DNA of 64,000 nucleotides from Saccharopolyspora erythraea (GTDB lineage Bacteria; Actinomycetota; Actinomycetes; Mycobacteriales; Pseudonocardiaceae): NCBI RefSeq assembly GCF_018141105.1, contig NZ_CP054839.1, positions 3,038,001 to 3,102,000 of the forward strand, read 5' to 3'. Shown piece by piece: positions 1 to 8,255 of this stretch (position 1 is its first letter; each line of letters starts with the position of its first letter). The notes under the pieces were generated by a model. It saw only the letters and a program-made list of their open reading frames with translations, ran no database searches and was not told where the DNA came from. The position numbers and the translations under genes were made by a program.

Positions 1-961
1 GTAGCTTCGGCACGGCCGCCTCGATGCGGGAAAGGACCTCGTCGTGCACCGGCCGCTGCACGTACAGACGTGACCCGGCGGTGCAGGCCTCACCCTGGGC
101 GTAGAGGACGGCGGCGAGCGCGCCGTCGACGGCGAGGTCGAGATCGGCGTCGTCGTAGATCACGGCCGGGGACTTGCCTCCGAGCTCGAGGGTGAGCTTG
201 GTGAGGTTCTGCGCCGCTGCTGCGACGATGCCCTTCCCGGTCTCGACCGACCCCGTGAACGCCACCTTGTCGACCTGCGGGTGTGCCACCAGCGGTGCGC
301 CGGCGTCGGCGCCGGTGCCCGTGATGACGTTGACGACGCCGTCGGGTAGCCCGGCCTCGACCGCGAGCTCGGCCAGGCGGAGCGGACCGAGTGAGGCGAG
401 CTCGGCCGGCTTGAGTACCACCGTGCATCCCGCGGCCAGGGCCGGGGCGAGCTTCCAGGTTGCGGCCAGCACGGCCCCGTTCCACGGGATCACCTGCGCC
501 ACCACTCCGACCGGTTGGCGGCGGGTGTAGGAGAGGTAGGCGGTGGGGTCCTGCCGGGAGAGCGGGATCGTGCGGCCTTCGAGCTTGGTGGCCCATCCGG
601 CCATGTAGCGCACGAGGTCGGCCATGTTGGGCAGGTCGACGTTGCGGATGAACGCATACGGCTTTCCGCAGTCGCGGGTGTCGATAGAGGCCAGCTCGTC
701 GGCGTGTTCTTCGATCAGGTCGGCGAAGCGGTGCAGCAGGCGGGCGCGGGCTTCTGCGGGCATGCGCCGCCACAGGCCGTCGTCGAAGGCCCGGCGCGCG
801 GACTGCACCGCTAGGTCGACGTCCCACGGTCCGGCGGCGGCCAGCTCGGCCAGCTTCTGCCCGGTCGAAGGGTCGTGGGTGTCGATGTGCGCCCCGTCGA
901 CGGGGTCGACCCACTTTCCGTCGATCAGCAGTTGGTGTCGGCTCACGCCGGTCTCGGGCAT
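1..961 (-). CDS. Aldehyde dehydrogenase, 3' end beyond the window
   Basis: NAD(P)-dependent aldehyde dehydrogenase, about 320 residues visible and still open at the left edge. Reading from the ATG at 961, the family motifs appear in order: VIPWNG with the transition-state Asn, FTGSVETG of the Rossmann part, LELGGKSP with the general-base Glu, and GEACTAGSR carrying the catalytic Cys. The residue before that Cys region is Glu where Gln is common (GQxC). The next gene upstream on the same strand is an alcohol dehydrogenase 124 bp away, so the pair probably oxidises an alcohol through the aldehyde to an acid. The substrate cannot be read from the sequence. The start is chosen because MPETGVSRHQLLIDGKW fits the usual N-terminus. 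Confidence 0.93.
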   Translation of the reverse strand, partial: MPETGVSRHQLLIDGKWVDPVDGAHIDTHDPSTGQKLAELAAAGPWDVDLAVQSARRAFDDGLWRRMPAEARARLLHRFADLIEEHADELASIDTRDCGKPYAFIRNVDLPNMADLVRYMAGWATKLEGRTIPLSRQDPTAYLSYTRRQPVGVVAQVIPWNGAVLAATWKLAPALAAGCTVVLKPAELASLGPLRLAELAVEAGLPDGVVNVITGTGADAGAPLVAHPQVDKVAFTGSVETGKGIVAAAAQNLTKLTLELGGKSPAVIYDDADLDLAVDGALAAVLYAQGEACTAGSRLYVQRPVHDEVLSRIEAAVPKL

Positions 962-1085
962 GTGCACTCCTTGTCGATCGCTGGGGGAGGTGCCGTTGGG
1001 AGGCCATGTCACGGGCGCCGTCGTCGCAACCGGTTTGGTCCCCGAGTCGGCGCAGTTGGCCGGAGGCGATCGCGCGGCCTCGACG

Positions 1086-2195
1086 TCAGTGGTCGATGGT
1101 GAGAACTCCGCGGATGTTCTTGCCGGCGAGCAGGTCGTCGTAGCCCTGGTTGACGTCCTCGAGCGAGTACCGGTTGGTGATCAGCTCGTCGAGGCGCAAC
1201 TGGCCGTTCTGGTAGAGCTTGACGATCTTCTTGATGTCCAGGTGCGGGGCGCCGGAGCCGAAGAGGCTGCCGACGAGTCGCTTCTCGTAGAGGGTCAGTT
1301 CGAGACTCGGGATGGCCAACTTGGTGTCCGGGTTGGCCAGCGCGGTCACCACCACCGTGCCTGCCTTGCGGACCAGTGCGAAGGCGTCGGTGACGACCTG
1401 CGGCTCGACCAGGCCTACGGTGACGATGCAGGCGTCGGCTCCCTGACCGCGGGTCTGGCTCCACACGAACTCGTGGGCTTCGGCTGCGGAGGCGAACGCG
1501 TGGGTGGCGCCCAGCTTCAGCGCCATCTCGCGTTTGAACTCCACCGGGTCCACCGCGACGACCAGCTCCGCGCCGGCGTGCGCCGCGCCCTGCACCGCGT
1601 TGATGCCGATTCCGCCGATCCCGTAGACCACGGTGGTGTCCCCGGGACGGGTGTCGGCGGCGTAGACCGCCGAGCCCCAGCCGGTGGGGACGCCGCACGC
1701 GGCGATCGCAAGCACGTCGAGCGGCACGTCGGGCTCGACGACCACCAGCGAGGAGTCGGGGATGACGTTCCACTGGGAGAACGTGCCGAGCAGGTCGACC
1801 CCGCCCATGCCCTTCCCACGACCGTGCAGTCGCTGGGTGCCGTCGAGCATGGTGCCCTGCATCAGGAACGCGCCGTTGTCGCAGAGGTTCGACTTGCCCA
1901 TCAGGCAGAACCGGCATCGCCCGCACTGTGGCATCCAGGAACTGATGAAGTGGTCGCCCGGCTTGATGTGCGTCACTCCCGGCCCGACCTCCTCGACCAC
2001 GCCGGCGCCCTCGTGACCGCCCACCATCGGAGGCTCGATCACCAGGTCACCGTGCCGCAGGTGCTCGTCGGAATGGCACAGCCCCGCGAAGTCATAGCGG
2101 ACCAGGACCTCGCCCTCTTCCGGAGGGTCGAGCTCCAGCTCAGTGATCTCGAAGTTCCCCGTGCTCTGCCACATCACGGCGGCCTTGGTCTTCAC
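1086..2195 (-). CDS. Zinc alcohol dehydrogenase, NDMA-dependent type
   Basis: Medium-chain zinc alcohol dehydrogenase of 369 residues, starting at GTG 2195 behind a GGAGGGAGC ribosome site. Visible features are the catalytic zinc Cys in GLCHSDEHLRHG, GHEGAGVVEEVG, the four-Cys structural zinc loop CGRCRFCLMGKSNLC, and a glycine-rich YGIGGIGINAVQGA dinucleotide site. The overall sequence matches the family called NDMA-dependent alcohol dehydrogenases. In actinobacteria their tightly bound nicotinamide cofactor is thought to be recycled through mycofactocin rather than free NAD. No mycofactocin gene is in the window. It is followed on the same strand by an aldehyde dehydrogenase, consistent with an alcohol-to-acid route. 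Two TetR-type palindromes lie upstream. Confidence 0.9.
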   Translation of the reverse strand: MKTKAAVMWQSTGNFEITELELDPPEEGEVLVRYDFAGLCHSDEHLRHGDLVIEPPMVGGHEGAGVVEEVGPGVTHIKPGDHFISSWMPQCGRCRFCLMGKSNLCDNGAFLMQGTMLDGTQRLHGRGKGMGGVDLLGTFSQWNVIPDSSLVVVEPDVPLDVLAIAACGVPTGWGSAVYAADTRPGDTTVVYGIGGIGINAVQGAAHAGAELVVAVDPVEFKREMALKLGATHAFASAAEAHEFVWSQTRGQGADACIVTVGLVEPQVVTDAFALVRKAGTVVVTALANPDTKLAIPSLELTLYEKRLVGSLFGSGAPHLDIKKIVKLYQNGQLRLDELITNRYSLEDVNQGYDDLLAGKNIRGVLTIDH

Positions 2196-2300
2196 AGTCC
2201 TGCTCCCTCCGGTTCTCCACGATGAGCACCGGGCGCGCCCGTGCCCCCACCAGAGAGGGGCGGTGGCCGGACAAGCCGAGTGGCGTGGCATTCGAAGCTA

Positions 2301-2321
2301 GACGAACGGTCGCTCGTTTTT
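2301..2321. promoter_or_regulatory. Putative TetR-type operator, imperfect
   Basis: The stretch ACGAACGGTCGCTCGT is an imperfect palindrome with AACG/CGTT-type half sites, about 106 bp before the GTG of the alcohol dehydrogenase. It resembles the palindromes at 2456 and 4278. No binding data can be read from sequence. Confidence 0.45.
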
Positions 2322-2455
2322 CAAGTCTGCCGTCGGATTTCGTCCTCGGGTGGAGTGTGCGCTGGTCTTCGGCGCGCGAATGTGGCATGAGTACGTGTTT
2401 GTGAGGATGTGGTGACCGCGGGCCTTGACCCGCAGGGGCCGCCGTAACTAATCTC

Positions 2456-2475
2456 GCGAACGATCGAACGTTCGC
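2456..2475. promoter_or_regulatory. Putative TetR-type operator, near-perfect
   Basis: GCGAACGATCGAACGTTCGC matches its own reverse complement at 18 of 20 positions. It lies about 190 bp before the ATG of the F420-type oxidoreductase and 260 bp before the divergent alcohol dehydrogenase, so it could control both. Confidence 0.55.
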
Positions 2476-2667
2476 CGCGCTGCTGTCGCGCGTATGGCCT
2501 CGGTCTGCGGCTCGACCGCCGAGAACGCCGGATCGCTGTCCCGGATGCGCCCAGCTTTCCCTAGGAGCACCTCGCGCTTGCCGCCGGCCCCGATGGCGTT
2601 GTCGGCGGAGACCGTAGAAGACGTCAACTGACGCACGGGACCTGAAAATGCCTGGAAGGCCACGATC

Positions 2668-3531
2668 ATGAAGCTTGGCGCTGTCTACTTCTTCACCGAC
2701 GACGGGCCTGACCCGGTCGAGTTCGCGCAGGCGGCGGAGGGTTACCAGTTCGAATCCTTGTTCCTGCCCGAGCACACCCACTTCCCCGTTTCCCGCAAGA
2801 CGCCCTACCCGGCTGCCTACGGGGGTGACGAGCTGCCGTCGTTCTACCTCCACACCCTCGACCAGGTCGTCACGCTCTCGGCGATCGCCGCCAACACCGA
2901 GACGCTGACCCTGGGTACCGGCATCTGCCTGCTGGCGCAGCACGACGCGATCTCCAAGGCCAAGCAGCTCGCCACTCTGGACTTCCTCTCCAGCGGGCGA
3001 CTGGTCTGCGGTATCGGCTTCGGGTGGAACCAGGAGGAGGCGGAGGCCCACGGAGTCGTGTGGAAGAAGAGGTTCAGCATCATTCGCGACAAGGTGAAGG
3101 TTATGCAGGCCCTCTGGACCCAGGAGGAAGCCAGCTACGACGGTGTGGAGGCGTCGCTCGCGCGGAGCTGGTCGTGGCCCAAGCCGAAGCAGCCGCGTGG
3201 CCCCAGGATCTATCTCGGAGGCGCCGGCCCCACCACGATGCGGCATGCCGCGGAATGGGCTGACGCCTGGTACGTCGTGCCCCCGCCTCACGACCCCACC
3301 CTGGAGTCGTCGATCCCCAAGTTCTGGGAGATCGTCGATGAAGTGGGCCGGGACCGCGACTCGATCAGCATCGCCGTGGCCTCCGCGCCGCCGGATCCCG
3401 CTGTTCTCGAGCGGTACGCCGCGCAGGGTGTCGAGCGAGCCGCCCTCTGGGTCGATCCCGCCAACAGTCCCTCCGGCGGCATGGCGAACCTCGAGGCCGT
3501 GGCCAGAGTGGTCGCCGCATTCAACGGCTGA
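2668..3531 (+). CDS. LLM-class (luciferase-like) F420-dependent oxidoreductase
   Basis: Protein of 287 residues with the bacterial luciferase-like TIM-barrel signature: N-terminal MKLGAVYFFTDDG, FESLFLPEHTH, the LTLGTGICLLAQHDAI strand-turn, SSGRLVCGIGFGWNQEE, and the C-terminal IYLGGAGPTTMRHAAEWADAW. In actinobacteria this subgroup usually uses coenzyme F420 rather than FMN, which is an inference here. The substrate is unknown. It is transcribed away from the alcohol/aldehyde dehydrogenase pair. The shared intergenic region carries TetR-type palindromes, suggesting co-regulation with that oxidation route. Confidence 0.88.
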   Translation: MKLGAVYFFTDDGPDPVEFAQAAEGYQFESLFLPEHTHFPVSRKTPYPAAYGGDELPSFYLHTLDQVVTLSAIAANTETLTLGTGICLLAQHDAISKAKQLATLDFLSSGRLVCGIGFGWNQEEAEAHGVVWKKRFSIIRDKVKVMQALWTQEEASYDGVEASLARSWSWPKPKQPRGPRIYLGGAGPTTMRHAAEWADAWYVVPPPHDPTLESSIPKFWEIVDEVGRDRDSISIAVASAPPDPAVLERYAAQGVERAALWVDPANSPSGGMANLEAVARVVAAFNG

Positions 3532-3699
3532 CAACCTCGGACAAGTCCGGGGACCCGGAACCGCTCGCAGCCTCGGCAGCGACGCCCCGATTCACTGAGG
3601 TGAGTCTGGCGGGTTCGACGAAAGTCTCGTTCGCCAGTGTCGTGCCAGCATGCCGAGAACCAGGTCGCGCCGCATATGCTGGACCAGGCAGTGCCCTGC

Positions 3700-4093
3700 G
3701 CGCGTGATGCTGTTTCCGTTTCTCTAAATGATCGTCACCTCGCTCACCCCGAACGGTCAGGCGCCCAGTCCCGAGTTCCGGCTACGGGCCGGCGAGATCC
3801 GCACGTTCTGCAGGATCGTCCTGCCGCTGTCCGGTCCGCTGGTTGCGGTTCTCGCGGTCCTCGCGGTGACGGCGCGGTGGAACGAGTTCCTGTGGCCGTT
3901 CGTCATCCTGCAGGGCGATGACGTGCTCACGCTTCCCGTCGGGCTCGCCTCGCTGCAGGGCGGTGACCTGTTCTCCACGCCGTGGGGCACAATCCTGGCC
4001 ATCACGACGATCGCCGTGCTGCCGGTGCTGATCGTGTTCCTGGTGTTCCAGCGGCAGTTCGTGCAGGGCATCGCGGGCACGGGATCGAAGTGA
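3700..4093 (+). pseudogene. Deleted copy of the 24.5-kb ABC sugar permease
   Basis: Decayed copy of the permease gene at 24471-25397. Homology starts near 3700, where the reading frame hits a TAA in place of the Trp codon just before MIVTSLTPNG. It runs to FRL, then jumps over about 375 bp to GEIRTFCRIV and continues to the identical C-terminus GTGSK and stop codon. The joint lies at a GGCCGGC sequence that occurs on both sides of the missing segment in the intact gene, suggesting a microhomology deletion. From 3791 to 4093 I count six base differences from the intact gene, all synonymous. The missing part includes most membrane segments and half of the EAA loop, so no function is expected. 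Confidence 0.88.
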
Positions 4094-4277
4094 GAGCGCT
4101 GTTGCTTAATGCGCCGGGCTCGCAAGGGCGCCGTCGAGGTCGCAGTGCGCCGATCCGGTCCTCGCGCGGAACCGCCGTCTGGTGCTCTCGGGTTGCCACC
4201 GCACTACGCCGCGGGTTCCTTCGGCAAACAGTCGTACGCATGTCCTAACCTACGCTGATGCAGATGAGAGGTAGACT

Positions 4278-4295
4278 AGCGAGCGTACGTTCGTT
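4278..4295. promoter_or_regulatory. Putative TetR-type operator before the cupin gene
   Basis: AGCGAGCGTACGTTCGTT is a palindrome with two mismatched positions in its core (CGAGCG-TA-CGTTCG). It lies about 70 bp before the cupin start and resembles the palindromes at 2301 and 2456. Confidence 0.45.
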
Positions 4296-4362
4296 AACAT
4301 GTTGGGTGGTGGGTCGATGTTCTCGTGGCCTGATTCAGCGTCGGAGTGGAGAGGAGCCAGGG

Positions 4363-4788
4363 ATGGCTGAAGGCGACGTTCCTGTGGTGACCCGCAAGGG
4401 GCAGGAGTCTCGGAACACGGGTCAGTCCGGTGGGGCAGTGCGGATCTCGGGAGTCAGTCCGCAGCACACGCCCGCCACTCGGATCTGGTACGGCAAGGTC
4501 AGCAACGAACCGGGCTACAGGTCGCTTCCCCATCACCACGGTGAAGCGGAGACCGGCGGGTACGTGCTGTCCGGCAAGGGGCGCATCTACTTCGGGGACA
4601 ACTACTCGAAGTACGAGGACCTCGAAGAGGGTGACTTCGTGTTCGTCCCGCCGTTCATGCCGCACGTTGAGGCGAACATGAGCGTGACCGAGGAATTGGT
4701 GTGGCTCACGGCGCGAACGCCGGACAACATCGTGGTCAACCTTGACGATGTCGATGACAGCGTACTCGAAGGTTATCGACGGGCGTGA
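4363..4788 (+). CDS. Cupin-domain protein
   Basis: Small single-domain cupin of 141 residues, starting at ATG 4363 behind GAGAGGAG. The two cupin motifs are visible: LPHHHGEAETGGYVLSGKG (metal-binding His residues and Glu) and EGDFVFVPPFMPHVEANM (second-motif His). Such proteins are metal-binding beta-barrels acting as isomerases, dioxygenases or sugar-acid binding enzymes. The exact reaction cannot be assigned. It lies 80 bp before a zinc alcohol dehydrogenase on the same strand, so the two are probably co-transcribed. A palindrome at 4278-4295 may be the operator. Confidence 0.82.
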   Translation: MAEGDVPVVTRKGQESRNTGQSGGAVRISGVSPQHTPATRIWYGKVSNEPGYRSLPHHHGEAETGGYVLSGKGRIYFGDNYSKYEDLEEGDFVFVPPFMPHVEANMSVTEELVWLTARTPDNIVVNLDDVDDSVLEGYRRA

Positions 4789-4868
4789 TCGTTCGAGGAA
4801 GCATGTAGTTTTCGACTGCCTCCGCGGCTGGCCGTGAAATGCCGGATCGAACAAGTCAGAAGGTGCTC

Positions 4869-5897
4869 ATGAAAGGCTACGCATTTCCCGGCGGCCGGGA
4901 GGTCGCGTTCGTGGAAAAGCCCACCCCGTCGCCGGGTCCGGGGCAAGTGCTGATCAAATCCGGAACGTCGTCGATCTGCGGGTCGGATCTCCACGGCTAC
5001 CGAGCGTCGAAGGACGAGCGTGCGCCGTATGCCGAAACGTTCAGTGGTCACGAGCCGGTAGGCGAGGTGACAGCGGTCGGCGAAGGCGTAACGTGGCCGA
5101 CCGTCGGAGAGCGGGTGGTTGTTTACCACGTCGGTGGTTGCGGTGATTGCCGCTACTGCCGGGAGCGGGATTACAAGGCTTGCCATGCGGCGACGGATCC
5201 GCAAAACAGCATGACTTTCGGGCGCGACGGTTCGAATGCCGAGTACGTCCTCGCACCGGTGGGGCAGGTGCTCCCGCTGCCCGAAGACTTCTCATTTCCG
5301 GAAGGATCCGTGCTCAGCTGCAACTTCGGCACGGCCTGGGGCGCTGTCCGCAACGCCTTCTCCTTCCCCAATGGGACCGTCGTGGTCTGGGGACTGGGGC
5401 CTGTCGGCCTCAACATCATTCTCATCGCCCAAGCGCTCGGAGCGGAGATCATCGGTGTCGACATCTCGGAAGGGAGACGAAGGGTTGCCGAGAAGTTCGG
5501 GGCAACTGTCGTAGACGGCTCACGTCCGGACGTGGTCGACGCGGTGCACGCCTTGGCCGGAGGGGAAGGTCCCGAGGCGATCATCGATACCACGGGAGTC
5601 GGGTCCGTCCACGCGCTTCTGGTCTCAGCGATCAGGCGCAGAGGCACGATCGTTCTTGTGGGTCTGGGCCACGAAACGTCCGTGGGGCCGGTACCTGTGG
5701 CCATTCTGAAGCAGGTGACCATCAAGGGGTCATGGCTCTACGACATCGAAGATTGGCAGGACATGCTGGACTTCGTCCGACGGCACGAGATCGACCTTCT
5801 TGCCACGGTGGACAAGGTGGTCCCGATCGCTCAGTTCGAAACGATGCTCGAAGAAGCAGACGCCGCTTTGAGTGGTAAGATCATTTTCAGCTGGTGA
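4869..5897 (+). CDS. Zinc-dependent alcohol (polyol) dehydrogenase
   Basis: Medium-chain dehydrogenase of about 342 residues. It carries a catalytic Cys in SSICGSDLHGYR, the GHEPVGEVTAVGEGV motif, a four-Cys structural zinc loop (CGDCRYCRERDYKAC) and the cofactor site WGLGPVGLNIILIAQALGAE. It resembles threonine/polyol dehydrogenases that act on secondary alcohols or sugars. ATG 4869 is preferred because GAAGG precedes it by 6 bases; an in-frame ATG at 4839 lacks such a site. Together with the cupin gene it forms a two-gene unit of unknown substrate. Confidence 0.87.
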   Translation: MKGYAFPGGREVAFVEKPTPSPGPGQVLIKSGTSSICGSDLHGYRASKDERAPYAETFSGHEPVGEVTAVGEGVTWPTVGERVVVYHVGGCGDCRYCRERDYKACHAATDPQNSMTFGRDGSNAEYVLAPVGQVLPLPEDFSFPEGSVLSCNFGTAWGAVRNAFSFPNGTVVVWGLGPVGLNIILIAQALGAEIIGVDISEGRRRVAEKFGATVVDGSRPDVVDAVHALAGGEGPEAIIDTTGVGSVHALLVSAIRRRGTIVLVGLGHETSVGPVPVAILKQVTIKGSWLYDIEDWQDMLDFVRRHEIDLLATVDKVVPIAQFETMLEEADAALSGKIIFSW

Positions 5898-6168
5898 CCG
5901 CAGTTTCAGGGGTCTCTGCAGCCATGTAGCGGGGCGTGTCGACATCGCGCAGATGATCCGCCAGGGCCTGCTTGAGACATGGCGGTTGCCGTGGACCCGA
6001 ATGAGGACTGGAAGCCCGCGTTGAAGTGCATCGCGCGCGCAGCGCGATCGCCTGGCCGCACATCCCTCGTTCATCGGCGACATCGCTCGAATGCCGGCGC
6101 GCGACGGCTTGACCCTTACATCGCTGGAAAACCTGGCTCAACGCTGCTCGACTCCCGCAGAAGTGTCG

Positions 6169-6396
6169 CCTCCGGGCTCCACGCCGGCAAAGGTCGTCTG
6201 CGCGTTCCTCGCGAACCTGGTCGGAAACGGTGCCGCCGTCGTGATCAGCCCGATCGCCGGGGCGATCGCGGACGAGCTCGGGCGGAAGAGGCCCGTGCTG
6301 ATGACTGCCGGAATCCTCGTCGTGGTCGGCATCGCGATCATCATCTCGGCTGCGTCCCTGATCGGGTTCCTGATCAGCATGGCACGGACTCATTCC
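6169..6396 (+). pseudogene. MFS transporter fragment
   Basis: A stretch of about 65 codons contains a membrane segment, the MFS motif-A sequence GAIADELGRKRP, and a further hydrophobic segment ending in LIGFLISMA. This corresponds to roughly transmembrane helices 2-3 of a major facilitator. The flanking parts of the gene are absent and there is no start context, so it is a remnant. Confidence 0.7.
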
Positions 6397-6439
6397 TGAC
6401 TCGTCGATGACACTGCTGATCCGAAGCCGACCATCCACC

Positions 6440-6735
6440 TCGGCCCATCTCCCACATGCGCCCCGGCGCGTCGAGGTGTTCCACGCCCCACCCGCGCGGG
6501 CCGGTAGCACCTGGTCGCCGACGTGGTTGTCGTTGACGACTTCCCAGTCGGTCATGATCGCGCCGTCGCATCCGAGGCGCACGCGCAGCAGCCTGGTCAG
6601 GATCTGCTTGCTGTAGCCGAAACCGACCTTCTCGACCGTCTCGCCGTCGATGGTCAGCCCGACTGGCATGCCGTAGTAGGGCATGATGCCGGCGGTGCCA
6701 TGTGCCACGAATTCGTGGAGCCGCGCCAAGCACCC
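6440..6735 (-). pseudogene. GH3 beta-glucosidase fragment, frameshifted
   Basis: The minus strand encodes a piece typical of the catalytic domain of family 3 glycoside hydrolases: GIMPYYGMPVGL, EKVGFGYSKQILTRLLR, and GAIMTDWEVVND with the TDW aspartate that serves as nucleophile. After LPAR the frame must shift to continue into WGVEHLDAPGRM, which is the expected next segment. Only about 95 codons remain of a gene normally over 600 codons long. Confidence 0.75.
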
Positions 6736-6804
6736 GAAGGCGGCTCCGCGTACTCAGCAGCACCATCTGGCCGCCTCCGTGGCGATCCTTGATCTACCAG
6801 CGCA

Positions 6805-6897
6805 TTAGAACGTTTTACCAACTGGCGTGTTTGACCTCTTGACGTCGCGCCAGTGACGTGCCACGTTGCTGAGGCCATCAGCTTGAAACGTTCTATT
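6805..6897. promoter_or_regulatory. Pair of putative LacI-family operators
   Basis: The decamer AAACGTTCTA occurs twice in opposite orientation: on the minus strand centred at 6811/6812 and on the plus strand centred at 6889/6890, exactly 78 bp apart. A central CG flanked by AA/TT is typical of LacI-family operators. The region lies just before the MFS/rhamnosidase operon, and a LacI-type regulator is encoded at 11458. No convincing -35/-10 pair was identified between the sites. Confidence 0.55.
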
Positions 6898-6947
6898 TGC
6901 CTGTCTGACACTCGTCATCTCGTAGCTCGACGGGGAAGGGGTCTTCC

Positions 6948-8255
6948 ATGGCCGATACGACTGCCGTGCCTCCCGTGCGGCTTGACGGTAGGCATTGGAG
7001 GCTCGCGGTTGCCGCGGGGATGGCGTCCTTCCTCGACTCGGGAGCGATCATCTCCGTCGGTCTGGGGCTCGCGCTCTGGCAGGAGAGGTACGACCTGGAC
7101 GTGTGGACCGTTGGGGTCCTCGGCTCCGCGTTGACCCTGTTCATCGCCTTCGGTGCGCTGACTGGCGGTCGGATTGCCGACCTCTTTGGTCGCGGCCGCG
7201 TCTTTTCGATCACCATCCTGGTGTACGCCGCAGCGGCCATCGCCATCGCGCTCGCCCCGAACGCGGCCGTGCTGGTGGCCGGTGTGATCGTGATCGGCAT
7301 TGCGGCGGGGGCGGACTTGCCGACGTCGATCGCCGTGCTTTCCGAGCGTGCGCCAGCGGGTGCTCAGGGCAGGCTGGTCGCGTTCACGCACGTCATGTGG
7401 ACCGCGGGCGTCGTGTTCACGACCTTGCTCGGGTTCGCCGTGTCGACGCTCGGGGTGCTCGGCATCGGCCTGATCTTCGCCCTGCTTGCGGTTCTGGGCG
7501 GCGCGACGTTCGCGTTTCGCGCGTTCTACCCGCCGTTCAAGGACCTTGAGGTGGAGGCGGCGGCCCGGCACGGCGCGGAGGGCGTCGACGTGGCGACCGC
7601 CCTTCCGTTGCGCGCGTTGCTGAAGAGCGGTTCGTTCCGGGGCATGATCGTGCTGACGGCGCTGTTCTACGTGTTCTTCACTCTGGTCGCCAACACGTTC
7701 GGCTCGTTCAAGACCTACTTCCTCGTCACCGTGGGCGGCACTGGTCAAAGCACCGCGACTGCCCTGTCGTTCTTGACCACTCTCATCGGGCTGGTCGGCA
7801 CGATCGTGTTCACGCGCATCGCCGACACGAAGTGGCGCAGTCGCTTCTTCGTCGCCGGGGTCGTCGTGTTCAGCTCATGCCAGCTTCTGATCGCGGTCAG
7901 CGGTGGCACGGTGCTGCCGGTGATGATCGCTGCTCTCGTGCTCTACAACGTGGGTTTCCCCTTCGTCGGTGAGGCGCTCTACAAGATCTGGACCCAGGAG
8001 TCGTTCCCGGTCAACGCCAGGGCGACGGTGCAGGGAGCGACCATGGCCGCCGCCAGGTTCATCGCCGCGGGATTTGCCCTGTTCACGCCCGCGTTGATCG
8101 CTTGGAGCCCGTACGGGCTCTACTTCCTGTTGACGGCGTTCGCGCTCGTGTCGGGCTTCATCGGGGCTGTGATCATTCGCCGCTTGCGCGACCCCGGGAA
8201 TGAGTCGCTGGGCTCGAGCACCCCAGTCGTAGCCGTTGCGGAGCAGGCCCAGTGA
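6948..8255 (+). CDS. MFS sugar transporter
   Basis: Major facilitator of 435 residues with about 12 hydrophobic segments. It has the helix 2-3 motif GGRIADLFGRGRVF and the second-half equivalent TRIADTKWRSRFF, separated by a cytoplasmic loop around residue 200. The start at ATG 6948 follows GGGGAAGGGG. Its stop codon overlaps the start of the alpha-L-rhamnosidase gene (TGATG), so the two are translationally coupled. This suggests uptake of a rhamnose-containing glycoside or of the released sugar. Two putative LacI-type operators precede the gene. The substrate is inferred from context only. Confidence 0.87.
   Translation: MADTTAVPPVRLDGRHWRLAVAAGMASFLDSGAIISVGLGLALWQERYDLDVWTVGVLGSALTLFIAFGALTGGRIADLFGRGRVFSITILVYAAAAIAIALAPNAAVLVAGVIVIGIAAGADLPTSIAVLSERAPAGAQGRLVAFTHVMWTAGVVFTTLLGFAVSTLGVLGIGLIFALLAVLGGATFAFRAFYPPFKDLEVEAAARHGAEGVDVATALPLRALLKSGSFRGMIVLTALFYVFFTLVANTFGSFKTYFLVTVGGTGQSTATALSFLTTLIGLVGTIVFTRIADTKWRSRFFVAGVVVFSSCQLLIAVSGGTVLPVMIAALVLYNVGFPFVGEALYKIWTQESFPVNARATVQGATMAAARFIAAGFALFTPALIAWSPYGLYFLLTAFALVSGFIGAVIIRRLRDPGNESLGSSTPVVAVAEQAQ

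Larger units (their letters stand above)
2196..2667. other. Divergent intergenic region, no gene seen
   Basis: Promoter region shared by the leftward alcohol dehydrogenase and the rightward F420-type oxidoreductase. No frame looks protein-like. It contains two palindromes of TetR-operator type (2301-2321 and 2456-2475), listed separately. Confidence 0.6.
5898..6804. other. Gene graveyard between two operons
   Basis: About 0.9 kb without an intact gene. It holds recognisable fragments of an MFS transporter (plus strand) and a GH3 glycosidase (minus strand), listed separately. The first 270 bases contain short protein-like stretches in several frames that I could not assign. Confidence 0.6.

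Noticed and set aside
624-2225. Long open frame on the plus strand over the alcohol and aldehyde dehydrogenases
   Set aside because: Shadow of two minus-strand genes with complete zinc and NAD motifs.
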